From positions 1 to 63,322 of the forward strand of contig CAKOZV010000006.1 of the NCBI GenBank assembly GCA_934131695.1: a stretch of 63,322 nucleotides of DNA, written 5' to 3'. Each line of letters opens with the position of its first letter. Positions within the stretch are counted from its first letter, which is position 1. The translations under genes and the position numbers were made by a program. The notes under the pieces are model-generated. The model made no database searches, was not told the origin of the DNA, and saw only the letters and a list, made by a program, of their open reading frames with translations. This stretch comes from an uncultured Bacilli bacterium (GTDB lineage Bacteria; Bacillota_I; Bacilli_A; RF39; UBA660). Of this stretch, positions 1 through 7,165 are shown piece after piece.

Positions 1-504
1 ACACTAGCACATGGTAATATAAAAGAAATTCAAGAAATGATAAATAGCCAAGAATTTAAAAAATATCCTGAGTTATTTACGTCACAGACACTAGCACATG
101 CTAAGATAGAAGATATTCAAAAACTATTACAAATGTCATATTGGAATGATATAAGATATAAAAAATTGTTAACATCTTCGGTTGTAGCAAAGTCTAAACA
201 AATGATTACTAAACTACCTGTTTTAATTAGAATGGCTGAGTATTATAAAATTGATGGATACCTTAATACATCGTTTTTGTTATTTTCACCAAGTCAAAAT
301 TTCGCTTTAATAAATTATTTAAATGATAATAATATTCCTTTAATAGAGAATGATAAATTAAATATGGTATTTGGAAAACAACCAGGATTGTTAAAGAAAA
401 AATATGGAATAGATATAAAAGAACAGATGTTAAAATATGATTTTAGTAAATTTAGTTTTGATGAGACTGTAAAGAAAGGTGGTATGAAAAGTGCAATTGG
501 ATAG
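1..504 (+). CDS. Unrecognised helical protein, 5' end outside window
   Basis: The frame is open from base 1, so the gene probably begins upstream. An internal ATG at 37 would give 155 residues, but the codons before it encode TLAHGNIKEIQEM, which recurs 29 codons later as TLAHAKIEDIQKL. The 13 bases ACACTAGCACATG are repeated exactly at 1-13 and 88-100. This suggests a repeated helical unit that continues to the left. No signal peptide or membrane segment is seen and the composition is rich in Lys, Asn and Leu. It overlaps the next gene by 14 bases, so the two are probably co-translated. I do not recognise the family and assign no function. Confidence 0.6.
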   Translation, partial: TLAHGNIKEIQEMINSQEFKKYPELFTSQTLAHAKIEDIQKLLQMSYWNDIRYKKLLTSSVVAKSKQMITKLPVLIRMAEYYKIDGYLNTSFLLFSPSQNFALINYLNDNNIPLIENDKLNMVFGKQPGLLKKKYGIDIKEQMLKYDFSKFSFDETVKKGGMKSAIG

Positions 505-772
505 CTTTGATATTAAAGTATTAAGAGAGAATTTTGATGATGATACGATAGCAAAGATGGATACTTTAAATGTTTCTAAAATATTTAGATATTTACAAGA
601 AAATAATGTTTATTATGCTAAAGATTTGTTATTATCATCTCTTGATTTGTTTCTATTACCGGCAGAAGATTTTATAAAACAATTTGAAAAATTAAAAACT
701 AAATTAGGTACTGATTTTGTAGATAAACTGGGTGAAGATTCATCACTTATCGAAATAATGTATGATAACTAA
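491..772 (+). CDS. Unrecognised 93-residue protein
   Basis: A short open frame starts at GTG 491 inside the end of the previous gene. AAAGGTGG at about 475-482 is a good ribosome site for this start. The product is soluble, acidic and predicted mainly helical, with no Cys and no membrane segment. Its composition resembles the upstream gene, so the pair may form one functional unit, but I recognise no domain. A promoter follows before the next gene, so this is the last gene of its transcript. Coding status rests on the ribosome site, the overlap and uniform codon use. Confidence 0.5.
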   Translation: MQLDSFDIKVLRENFDDDTIAKMDTLNVSKIFRYLQENNVYYAKDLLLSSLDLFLLPAEDFIKQFEKLKTKLGTDFVDKLGEDSSLIEIMYDN

Positions 773-784
773 AAAATATAGACC

Positions 785-813
785 TTGAAGGTTTAAACAA
801 AATAAAGTATAAT
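785..813 (+). promoter_or_regulatory. Predicted sigma-A promoter for the EIIB-like gene
   Basis: TTGAAG at 785-790, a 17-base spacer and a perfect TATAAT at 808-813. The start codon at 835 has GGAGG at 823-827. This is one of the best promoter matches in the window. Confidence 0.65.
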
Positions 814-834
814 TAATACTGTTGGAGGATAAAA

Positions 835-1140
835 ATGGAATATTTAATTATTTTATTAGTACTTCTAATAATTTTACTAGCAGTTTTAAAAGCTAATAAG
901 AAAGATGCTGAATTGGATTTTAATAAACTAGTTGAATACTTAGGAGGAAAAGATAATATCATTCAAACAGAAACAAAAATGTCTAGATTTGTTGTTACTT
1001 TGAAAGATGTTACAAAGGCTGATAAAGATGCTATTCAAAAGCTAGGAGCTAAAGGAGTAGTAGAGATTAATAATCAGTTAAAAATAATATTAGGACAAGA
1101 TTCTAAACAACTAAAAAAATATATCGATGAAATGAAGTAG
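835..1140 (+). CDS. Membrane-anchored PTS EIIB-like protein lacking the active-site Cys
   Basis: The first 20 residues form one hydrophobic helix. Residues about 30-100 follow the glucose-type EIIB fold: GGKDNI, then a strand with TLKD, then KLGAKGVVE and ILGQDS. In active EIIB domains a Cys (in the D-A-C-I-T-R stretch) carries the phosphate. Here the aligned position is Lys in TETKMSRF and there is no Cys in the protein. It therefore cannot transfer phosphate in the known way and is more likely a sensor, scaffold or regulatory remnant. It has its own promoter and terminator and sits directly upstream of ppdK, another PEP/pyruvate enzyme. The fold assignment is fairly secure; the role is unknown. 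Confidence 0.75.
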   Translation: MEYLIILLVLLIILLAVLKANKKDAELDFNKLVEYLGGKDNIIQTETKMSRFVVTLKDVTKADKDAIQKLGAKGVVEINNQLKIILGQDSKQLKKYIDEMK

Positions 1141-1157
1141 TTTTCGCTACTTTTTTT
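1135..1157 (+). terminator. Intrinsic terminator after the EIIB-like gene
   Basis: AAGTAG at 1135-1140 pairs with CTACTT at 1147-1152 around a six-base loop, followed by a T run. The stem includes the stop codon. Confidence 0.7.
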
Positions 1158-1201
1158 CTTTTGTTTTTGATATACTTAAGTAGAAAGGATATGAGAAATA
1201 T

Positions 1202-3835
1202 ATGAAATATGTTTATGCGTTTAGTGAAGGTAATAAAGATATGCGTAATACTCTAGGTGGAAAGGGTGCTAATCTTGCTGAGATGACAAGTTTAGGATTA
1301 CCAGTTCCTCAAGGCTTTACCGTATCAACTGATGCTTGTATTAAGTATTATGAAGAGAATGAAACTATAAATAAAGAAATAGAAGAGGAAATACTAAAAG
1401 AACTAGCTCATCTTGAAGAGATAACTGGTAAAAAATTTGGTGATGCTACTAATCCTTTGTTAGTATCTGTTCGAAGTGGAGCAAGAGTATCTATGCCAGG
1501 AATGATGGATACTGTTTTAAATCTTGGTATGACTGATAGTGTCGCTTTAGGCTTTAGTGAAATAACTAATAATAAAAGATTTGTCTATGATAGTTATCGT
1601 CGTTTTATTCAGATGTTTGCTGATGTGGTAATGAATTTTCCAAAGAGTTCTTTTGAACAGTTATTTGATAAGATTAAGGAAGAAAAAAATATTGTAAATG
1701 ATACTGATTTAACAGCAGATGATTTATTAGAAGTTATTAATAGATATAAGATAGAATATAGAAAGTATGCAGGATGTGATTTTCCCCAAGATGCTAAAGT
1801 ACAATTACTTGAAGCAATAAAAGCGGTCTTTAGAAGTTGGAATACAGATAGAGCGAAAACTTATCGTCGACTTAATAATATTCCTTCTAATTGGGGTACA
1901 GCTGTTAATGTTCAACAGATGGTTTATGGTAATAAAGGAGATAATTCTGGGACTGGTGTTGCTTTTACAAGAAATCCAGCTACTGGTGAGAAAGCTTTAT
2001 TTGGTGAATATTTAATGAATGCTCAAGGAGAAGATGTCGTAGCAGGTATTAGGACACCACAAGCTATTTCTACTTTAAAAGAAGTTATGCCAGAGTGTTA
2101 TAATGAATTTGAAAGAATTTGCTCTATCCTAGAAAATCATTATAAAGATATGCAAGATATGGAGTTTACTATTGAAGATGGAAAACTTTATATGTTACAG
2201 ACAAGAAATGGAAAAAGAACTGCTCAAGCGGCTTTAAAGATAGCGGTTGATATGGTTAATGAAGGAATGATTAGTAAAGAAGAAGCTTTAATGAAAGTAG
2301 AAGCGACTAGTCTTGATCAATTACTTCATAAAACTTTTGATAGTGAATCATTAAAGAATGCAAAAGTGATAGCTAAAGGATTAGCAGCATCACCTGGAGC
2401 AGCGACAGGTAAGATTTGTTTTACAGCTGAAGATGTTATGACTTTTCATGAAAAAGGAGAAAAGGACTTATTACTAGTAAGAAATGAAACATCACCTGAA
2501 GATATTGAAGGGATGAATCTTGCTCATGGTATCTTAACCGTAAGAGGTGGAATGACTTCTCATGCAGCCGTAGTTGCTCGTGGTATGGGAACTTGTTGTG
2601 TATCAGGGTGTGGTAGCTTAGTAGTAGATGAAGTTAATAAAACAGTAACTACAAGTGAAGGATTAGTCTTTCATGAGGGAGATTATTTATCACTTGATGG
2701 AAGTACTGGTAATGTCTATGGTGAGAAAATACTAACAGTAGAACCTACTATCAGTGGAAACTTTGAAACATTTATGGAATGGGCTGATAGTGTTAGAAGA
2801 CTAAGAGTAAGAGCTAATGCTGATAATTATCGTGATGCTAAAGTAGCAAGAGATTTTGGAGCTGAGGGTATTGGTCTATGTAGGACAGAGCATATGTTCT
2901 TTGATAAGGATAGAATCTTTAATTTTAGAAGAATGATTACAGCAGATACTAAAGAAAAAAGAGAAGAAGCTCTTACCAAGATTTTACCTTATCAAAAAGA
3001 AGACTTTAAAGACTTATTTAGAACTATGAAAGGTTATGAGGTAGTAATTAGATATTTAGATCCACCACTTCATGAGTTTTTACCACATACTGATGAAGAA
3101 ATAACTGAACTAGCTCCTACTTTAGATATGAGTTTTCAAGAGTTAAAAAATAGAGTAGAATCACTAAAAGAATTTAATCCAATGATGGGACATAGAGGTT
3201 GTCGTCTTGCTATTACTTATCCAGAGATAGCTGTTATGCAAACAAGAGCCGTTATTGAAGCGGCACTAGAAGTGATGGATGAAGGAATAGATGTTACTCC
3301 AGAGATTATGATTCCACTAGTTGGTACAACTAATGAACTTTCTTATATTAAGAAAATAGTATGTGAGACAGCTGATCAGATTATTGCTAGTAGTAATAAA
3401 TCTCTTAAATATAAGGTTGGTACTATGATTGAAATTCCAAGAGCTTGTGTTATTGCTGATGAGATAGCAAAAGAAGCTGAATTTTTCTCTTTTGGTACTA
3501 ATGATTTAACACAGCTTACTTATGGATTCTCTAGAGATGATGCTTCTAAATTCTTGAAAGATTATTATGCTAAAAAGATATTTGAACAAGATCCTTTTGC
3601 TACCATAGATCAAGATGGAGTTGGTAAATTAGTAGGTATGGGAGTAGCACTTGGTAAGAAAACAAGACCTGATATAGATTTAGGTATTTGTGGAGAGCAT
3701 GGTGGAGATCCAGCTTCTATTGATTTTTGTCATAGAGTAGGACTAACTTATGTATCTTGCAGCCCTTACCGTATTCCAACAGCTCGTCTTGCCGCAGCTC
3801 AAGCAGTGATTAGAGAAAAAACACATAATAATTAA
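1202..3835 (+). CDS. ppdK: Pyruvate, phosphate dikinase
   Basis: The 877-residue product is the normal length for this enzyme, which interconverts pyruvate, ATP and phosphate with PEP, AMP and pyrophosphate in the cytoplasm. The N-terminal ATP-grasp part begins with GGKGANLAEM. The swivelling phospho-His domain has GGMTSHAAVVARGMG with the catalytic His at residue 454. The C-terminal PEP-binding barrel has GICGEHGGDP with the catalytic Cys at about 830. Start ATG 1202 follows AAAGGA at 1184-1189, a slightly long spacing; an ATG at 1191 is out of frame and closes at once. It is monocistronic, with a strong terminator behind it. In anaerobes it often runs in the glycolytic, pyruvate-forming direction. 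Confidence 0.97.
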   Translation: MKYVYAFSEGNKDMRNTLGGKGANLAEMTSLGLPVPQGFTVSTDACIKYYEENETINKEIEEEILKELAHLEEITGKKFGDATNPLLVSVRSGARVSMPGMMDTVLNLGMTDSVALGFSEITNNKRFVYDSYRRFIQMFADVVMNFPKSSFEQLFDKIKEEKNIVNDTDLTADDLLEVINRYKIEYRKYAGCDFPQDAKVQLLEAIKAVFRSWNTDRAKTYRRLNNIPSNWGTAVNVQQMVYGNKGDNSGTGVAFTRNPATGEKALFGEYLMNAQGEDVVAGIRTPQAISTLKEVMPECYNEFERICSILENHYKDMQDMEFTIEDGKLYMLQTRNGKRTAQAALKIAVDMVNEGMISKEEALMKVEATSLDQLLHKTFDSESLKNAKVIAKGLAASPGAATGKICFTAEDVMTFHEKGEKDLLLVRNETSPEDIEGMNLAHGILTVRGGMTSHAAVVARGMGTCCVSGCGSLVVDEVNKTVTTSEGLVFHEGDYLSLDGSTGNVYGEKILTVEPTISGNFETFMEWADSVRRLRVRANADNYRDAKVARDFGAEGIGLCRTEHMFFDKDRIFNFRRMITADTKEKREEALTKILPYQKEDFKDLFRTMKGYEVVIRYLDPPLHEFLPHTDEEITELAPTLDMSFQELKNRVESLKEFNPMMGHRGCRLAITYPEIAVMQTRAVIEAALEVMDEGIDVTPEIMIPLVGTTNELSYIKKIVCETADQIIASSNKSLKYKVGTMIEIPRACVIADEIAKEAEFFSFGTNDLTQLTYGFSRDDASKFLKDYYAKKIFEQDPFATIDQDGVGKLVGMGVALGKKTRPDIDLGICGEHGGDPASIDFCHRVGLTYVSCSPYRIPTARLAAAQAVIREKTHNN

Positions 3836-3872
3836 TAAAAATGATATTTAAGAGTTTTTACTTCTATACTTT

Positions 3873-3918
3873 AAAGATTGAAATAGGTATTCTTATTTCT
3901 ATACTTCAATCTTTTTTT
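3873..3918 (+). terminator. Intrinsic terminator after ppdK
   Basis: A ten-base stem, AAAGATTGAA (3873-3882) with TTCAATCTTT (3905-3914), a loop of about 22 bases and a T run to 3918. Confidence 0.75.
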
Positions 3919-4044
3919 GCTTGATTATAAAATAATTACAGATTTAATTTGTTTTAAATGTATAAATATAAAACCTGATAGATTACTTATTACTTTATAT
4001 AAAGTATTTTATAAGTTATAATATGTGCAAGGAGTGTTAGATAA

Positions 4045-4611
4045 ATGGAAATATGTTTAAAATCAACTGTATCTTTTGAAGAACTAAAAAATATTATGTT
4101 TGATATCGGATTTAAGGTTCAAGAAGATTTTCAAATGAATGATATTTATATGATTAATAAAGATGTAGATATATCACTTGATAATAAAGATGTTATATTT
4201 AAAGATAATATTCTTGTTAGAGAAACAGTAGGAAAAAAGATATTACTTGTTAACAAAATAAAAGAATTAGATGATAATGGGATTGTAATAGGCTAACGTA
4301 GTATTAAATGTTCTATTACTGATTCAGAATCCGGTTATAATTTTTTATGTTCTATAGGTTATAAAAAAGCATTTGAATTAAAGGACCATAATTTATTGGT
4401 AACTAATGGAGTTAATGAAATATATATTCAAGATGTTGAAGGATTAGGAACATATATAGAGATGGAACAAAAGAACTTATTATTAAAAGAAACTAATGGT
4501 GATACTATTGATGAACTAGTAAATACAATAAAAAAATATAATTTACCTCTTGATTATAGTAATATAAGCGTAAAAAAGTCCTTAGAAATGTTAAAAATTA
4601 TATGTAAATAA
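4045..4611 (+). pseudogene. CYTH-domain protein broken by an in-frame stop
   Basis: ATG 4045 follows AAGGAG and opens a frame that stops at TAA 4294-4296. The same frame then runs open to 4611 without any shift. Read through, it gives about 188 residues resembling the CYTH family (class IV adenylate cyclase and triphosphatase relatives). The late motif IQDVEGLGTYIEME is a typical CYTH strand with alternating acidic residues. The early K/R-E strand is poorly kept. The single stop makes it most likely a recent pseudogene; the 3' part has no convincing ribosome site. CYTH proteins act on triphosphate substrates. The neighbour is a broken APH-type kinase. Confidence 0.7.
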
Positions 4612-4628
4612 TTAAAGAAAGTACAAAA

Positions 4629-5659
4629 ATGATAGAAGAGACTGTTTTCACAAGTGAAAAAATAATAGAAGTCGTTAGAAGAGTTTATAATATTGATGTT
4701 CATCAAGTGAAAAATTAAATCGTGGTAGTGCTAATTTATACTCAATAAATGAAAATAAATATATATTAAAAGAATTTCAAACAAAATATACAAAAGAAGA
4801 AATCGATAAGGAAATAAATATTATAAATCATCTAAAAAAAGATAATATTCCAGTTCCAGAATATATAAAAACTATAACTGGAGAATATAGCTTTATATAT
4901 GAAAACAAAGTTATAATCATGCAAAAATTTATTGATGATTATATAGTAGAATCTAACACTGGAAATTATGAACAAGTTTTGGAATCTGCTGAATACTTAG
5001 GAAAAATTATTAAGAGTCTTGAAACTCTAAAGATTGAATTACTTAGTAATGATGTATCAAATTGGTATTCAAAAGAAACAATTAATGATGGTATAGATAA
5101 ACAAGAAAAATTGTTAAAAAAGATATCTCTAGATGACTATCCACAAATATATAAGGATTTAACAGATAAAATCTTTATGTTGAAGTATGTTAGAGATAAC
5201 TTTGATTTTAGTGATATGAGTAAATTGACTGTTATGAATACTCATGGTGACTATAGTGTATTACAATTTATATATAAAGATGGTAAAATAAATGCAATAA
5301 TAGATTTTGTTTCAGCTTGTAAGATGCCAATTGTATGGGAAATAATTAGATCTTATAGCTATATCGATACAAAAGTAAAAGATGGAAAAATTGATATTGG
5401 TAATTTAGTTGAATATGTGAGAACCCTTACCAGTTATGTTAAATTAAATAAGTATGATTATAAGTTTATATCATATTTATATTTAGTTCAACTTCTTGCA
5501 AGTACATTTGGATATAAACAGTATATTTCAGATAATTCAAAAACAAGTTTGTTAGATTTTGCTTATTTTAGAACAAGACTGTGTAAATTCTTATTTGAAA
5601 ATAGTGAAGAAATAGGTAATACCTTGATGAAAGAATTATGTATGGAGGAAAAGAATTAA
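4629..5659 (+). pseudogene. APH-type phosphotransferase with a frameshift
   Basis: ATG 4629 opens a frame for 29 codons that closes at TAA in the sequence around 4710-4720. From 4709 the next frame (GAA AAA TTA AAT CGT) continues the protein to 5659. One base is missing near 4707-4709. The restored protein is about 343 residues: an N-lobe with YILKEF as the likely ATP-binding Lys strand, THGDYSVLQ in place of the usual H-G-D-x4-N loop (Gln replaces Asn), and AIIDF as the metal-binding Asp strand. It resembles aminoglycoside/choline-kinase-like enzymes of unknown substrate. A shorter product from ATG 4919 would lack the N-lobe and so could not bind ATP properly. Confidence 0.75.
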
Positions 5660-5852
5660 AAAAATTACAACTTAAAGATAAGGCGATTATGGGAATAATG
5701 ATTTCTAGTGGATGTATAGTAGATAATAAATTCAAAATAATAAAGGAATCTTCTAATAGTAAGGCTTACAAAGTGTTTTTTCTAAATATTATGAAATTGA
5801 ACTAAATAATTTAACTATGAAAAATATTGATGAATTATGTTATCAAAAATAA
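5638..5852 (+). pseudogene. Degraded gene scrap
   Basis: An ATG at 5638 overlaps the previous gene and opens 55 codons to TAA 5803-5805. From about 5780 another frame continues as KYYEIELNNLTMKNIDELCYQK to a stop at 5850-5852, so two pieces of one older protein seem joined by a frameshift. There is no recognisable domain and no ribosome site of quality. I read it as the tail of a lost gene in the decayed 4.0-5.9 kb patch. Confidence 0.35.
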
Positions 5853-5926
5853 GAATTAAACTTGTCTGATAGTGAAATTATAAACTAGTAGTGCGAGTTA
5901 TAAATAATTATGGTTCAAAATGTTTT

Positions 5927-5961
5927 AGAACTTTATCTTAATAGATAGAGTTTTCTTTATT
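5927..5961 (+). terminator. Hairpin, probable terminator of the decayed patch
   Basis: AGAACTTTATCT (5927-5938) pairs with AGATAGAGTTTT (5943-5954) around a TAAT loop, with G-T wobbles. A T-rich but interrupted tail follows. The rest of 5853-6091 holds no gene that I can see, only the promoter just before the Fic gene. Confidence 0.45.
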
Positions 5962-6059
5962 ATAAAATTTTTGTAATTATCACTAAGATACAAGTACAAG
6001 TTAAAAATGAAATGTACCAATAAGACTAGAAATAAATATGGCTTTATAGTTATATACGG

Positions 6060-6068
6060 TGGTATAAT
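6060..6068 (+). promoter_or_regulatory. Extended -10 promoter for the Fic-led operon
   Basis: TGGTATAAT at 6060-6068 is a perfect extended -10 box about 24 bases before the start codon. No good -35 is visible, as is usual with extended -10 promoters. Confidence 0.5.
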
Positions 6069-6091
6069 ATATACTATATTGGAGGTGCTTT

Positions 6092-6703
6092 ATGTTAGAA
6101 AATAAGCTTAGTATTACTAATTCAGTTGAACTTGCAAAAGAGGAAGAGCGTATCACTAAAATTAAGGCTTTAGAATTATTTGATACTAATAAAATAAACG
6201 AAATTGAGGTAGGAACATTTAAGGGATTATCGCAAATACATAAATTTCTGTTTGATGATGTTTATTATTTTGGAGGTAAACTTAGAAATGAAAATATTGC
6301 AAAAGGAAATTTTAGATTTGTTCCCTGTATATATTTAACAGCTGCTCTAAGTAAGATAGATGAAATGCCTCAAAATACATTTGATGAAATTGTAGACAAA
6401 TATGTTGAAATGAATGTAGCTCATCCATTTAGAGAAGGAAATGGAAGAAGTACTCGTATTTGGTTAGATTTGATATTAAAAAAAGAGTTAAATCAAGTGA
6501 TTGACTGGAGTAAAATAGATAAAGAAGAATATTTGCTTGCTATGGAAAGAAGTCCAATTAAGGATACAGAGATAAAACTATTGTTTCAAAGTGCCCTTAC
6601 AGATCAAATAAATAATAGACAGGTATTTATGAAAGGAATAGATGCAAGCTATGAATATGAAGGATATTCTACATATAAAATGGAAGAATTAGCTAATATC
6701 TAG
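6092..6703 (+). CDS. Fic-domain protein (AMP-transferase type)
   Basis: The 203-residue product has the full Fic core motif HPFREGNGR with catalytic His111. Fic enzymes usually move AMP from ATP to a hydroxyl group on a target protein. The tail (…YSTYKMEE…, about residues 192-199) fits the T/S-x3-E form of a C-terminal autoinhibitory helix, as in class III Fic proteins; that reading is tentative. ATG 6092 has GGAGGTG at 6081-6087. The next gene starts 12 bases after the stop, so Fic probably heads the operon to 11404. No antitoxin-like small gene lies beside it. It may be a self-inhibited toxin or a regulator of the operon's products. Confidence 0.85.
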   Translation: MLENKLSITNSVELAKEEERITKIKALELFDTNKINEIEVGTFKGLSQIHKFLFDDVYYFGGKLRNENIAKGNFRFVPCIYLTAALSKIDEMPQNTFDEIVDKYVEMNVAHPFREGNGRSTRIWLDLILKKELNQVIDWSKIDKEEYLLAMERSPIKDTEIKLLFQSALTDQINNRQVFMKGIDASYEYEGYSTYKMEELANI

Positions 6704-6715
6704 AAGGATGATATT

Positions 6716-7165
6716 ATGAATATATTAATTATTGAAGACAATAAAAGTAAGTATAAAAACTTAGAAGATACTCTTAATAGAGTAGTAGATAATCCATCTA
6801 TAATTTGGGAGAAATCAAGAAATAATGGATTAGTAGCAATTAAAGAGCATAACTTTATAAATGATAATGAATTAGTACCATTTGATATGGTTATTTGTGA
6901 TAATTATTTACCTATATATGATGATGAATATGAAACAAAACCATTTGGTAAATATATAGTAACAAGAATAAGAAAAGTCTTAAATCTTACTGATTTACCA
7001 ATTGTAATGTGTTCATCAGAAGATGTAGGTGAATTCGATTATAACTATAAGATTAGATATGATTCATCTGTTATTATGGATGAAATATTTAAAACTATAA
7101 TTGATGATATTAATGATAAAAAAAAGACTTTAGTATTAACAAAGAATAATAAGGTAAAATTATGA
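6716..7165 (+). CDS. Stand-alone response-regulator receiver domain
   Basis: The 149-residue product begins MNILIIEDN, giving the acidic pocket residues Glu7 and Asp8. DMVICDNYLP places the phospho-acceptor Asp at 62. IVMCSS supplies the Ser/Thr switch strand. The loop after Asp62 is longer than usual and the conserved Lys near the C-terminal end is not evident (IRYDSS stands there), so phosphorylation may be altered. There is no output domain and no histidine kinase nearby. It overlaps the next gene by four bases (ATGA), which implies translational coupling with the glycosyltransferase-kinase fusion. It is probably a protein-interaction switch for that enzyme; this is inference. Confidence 0.75.
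   Translation: MNILIIEDNKSKYKNLEDTLNRVVDNPSIIWEKSRNNGLVAIKEHNFINDNELVPFDMVICDNYLPIYDDEYETKPFGKYIVTRIRKVLNLTDLPIVMCSSEDVGEFDYNYKIRYDSSVIMDEIFKTIIDDINDKKKTLVLTKNNKVKL

Noticed and set aside
4285..4300. Stop-codon readthrough or selenocysteine in the CYTH gene
   Set aside because: The stop is TAA, not TGA. No structure follows it, and the neighbouring kinase gene is also broken.
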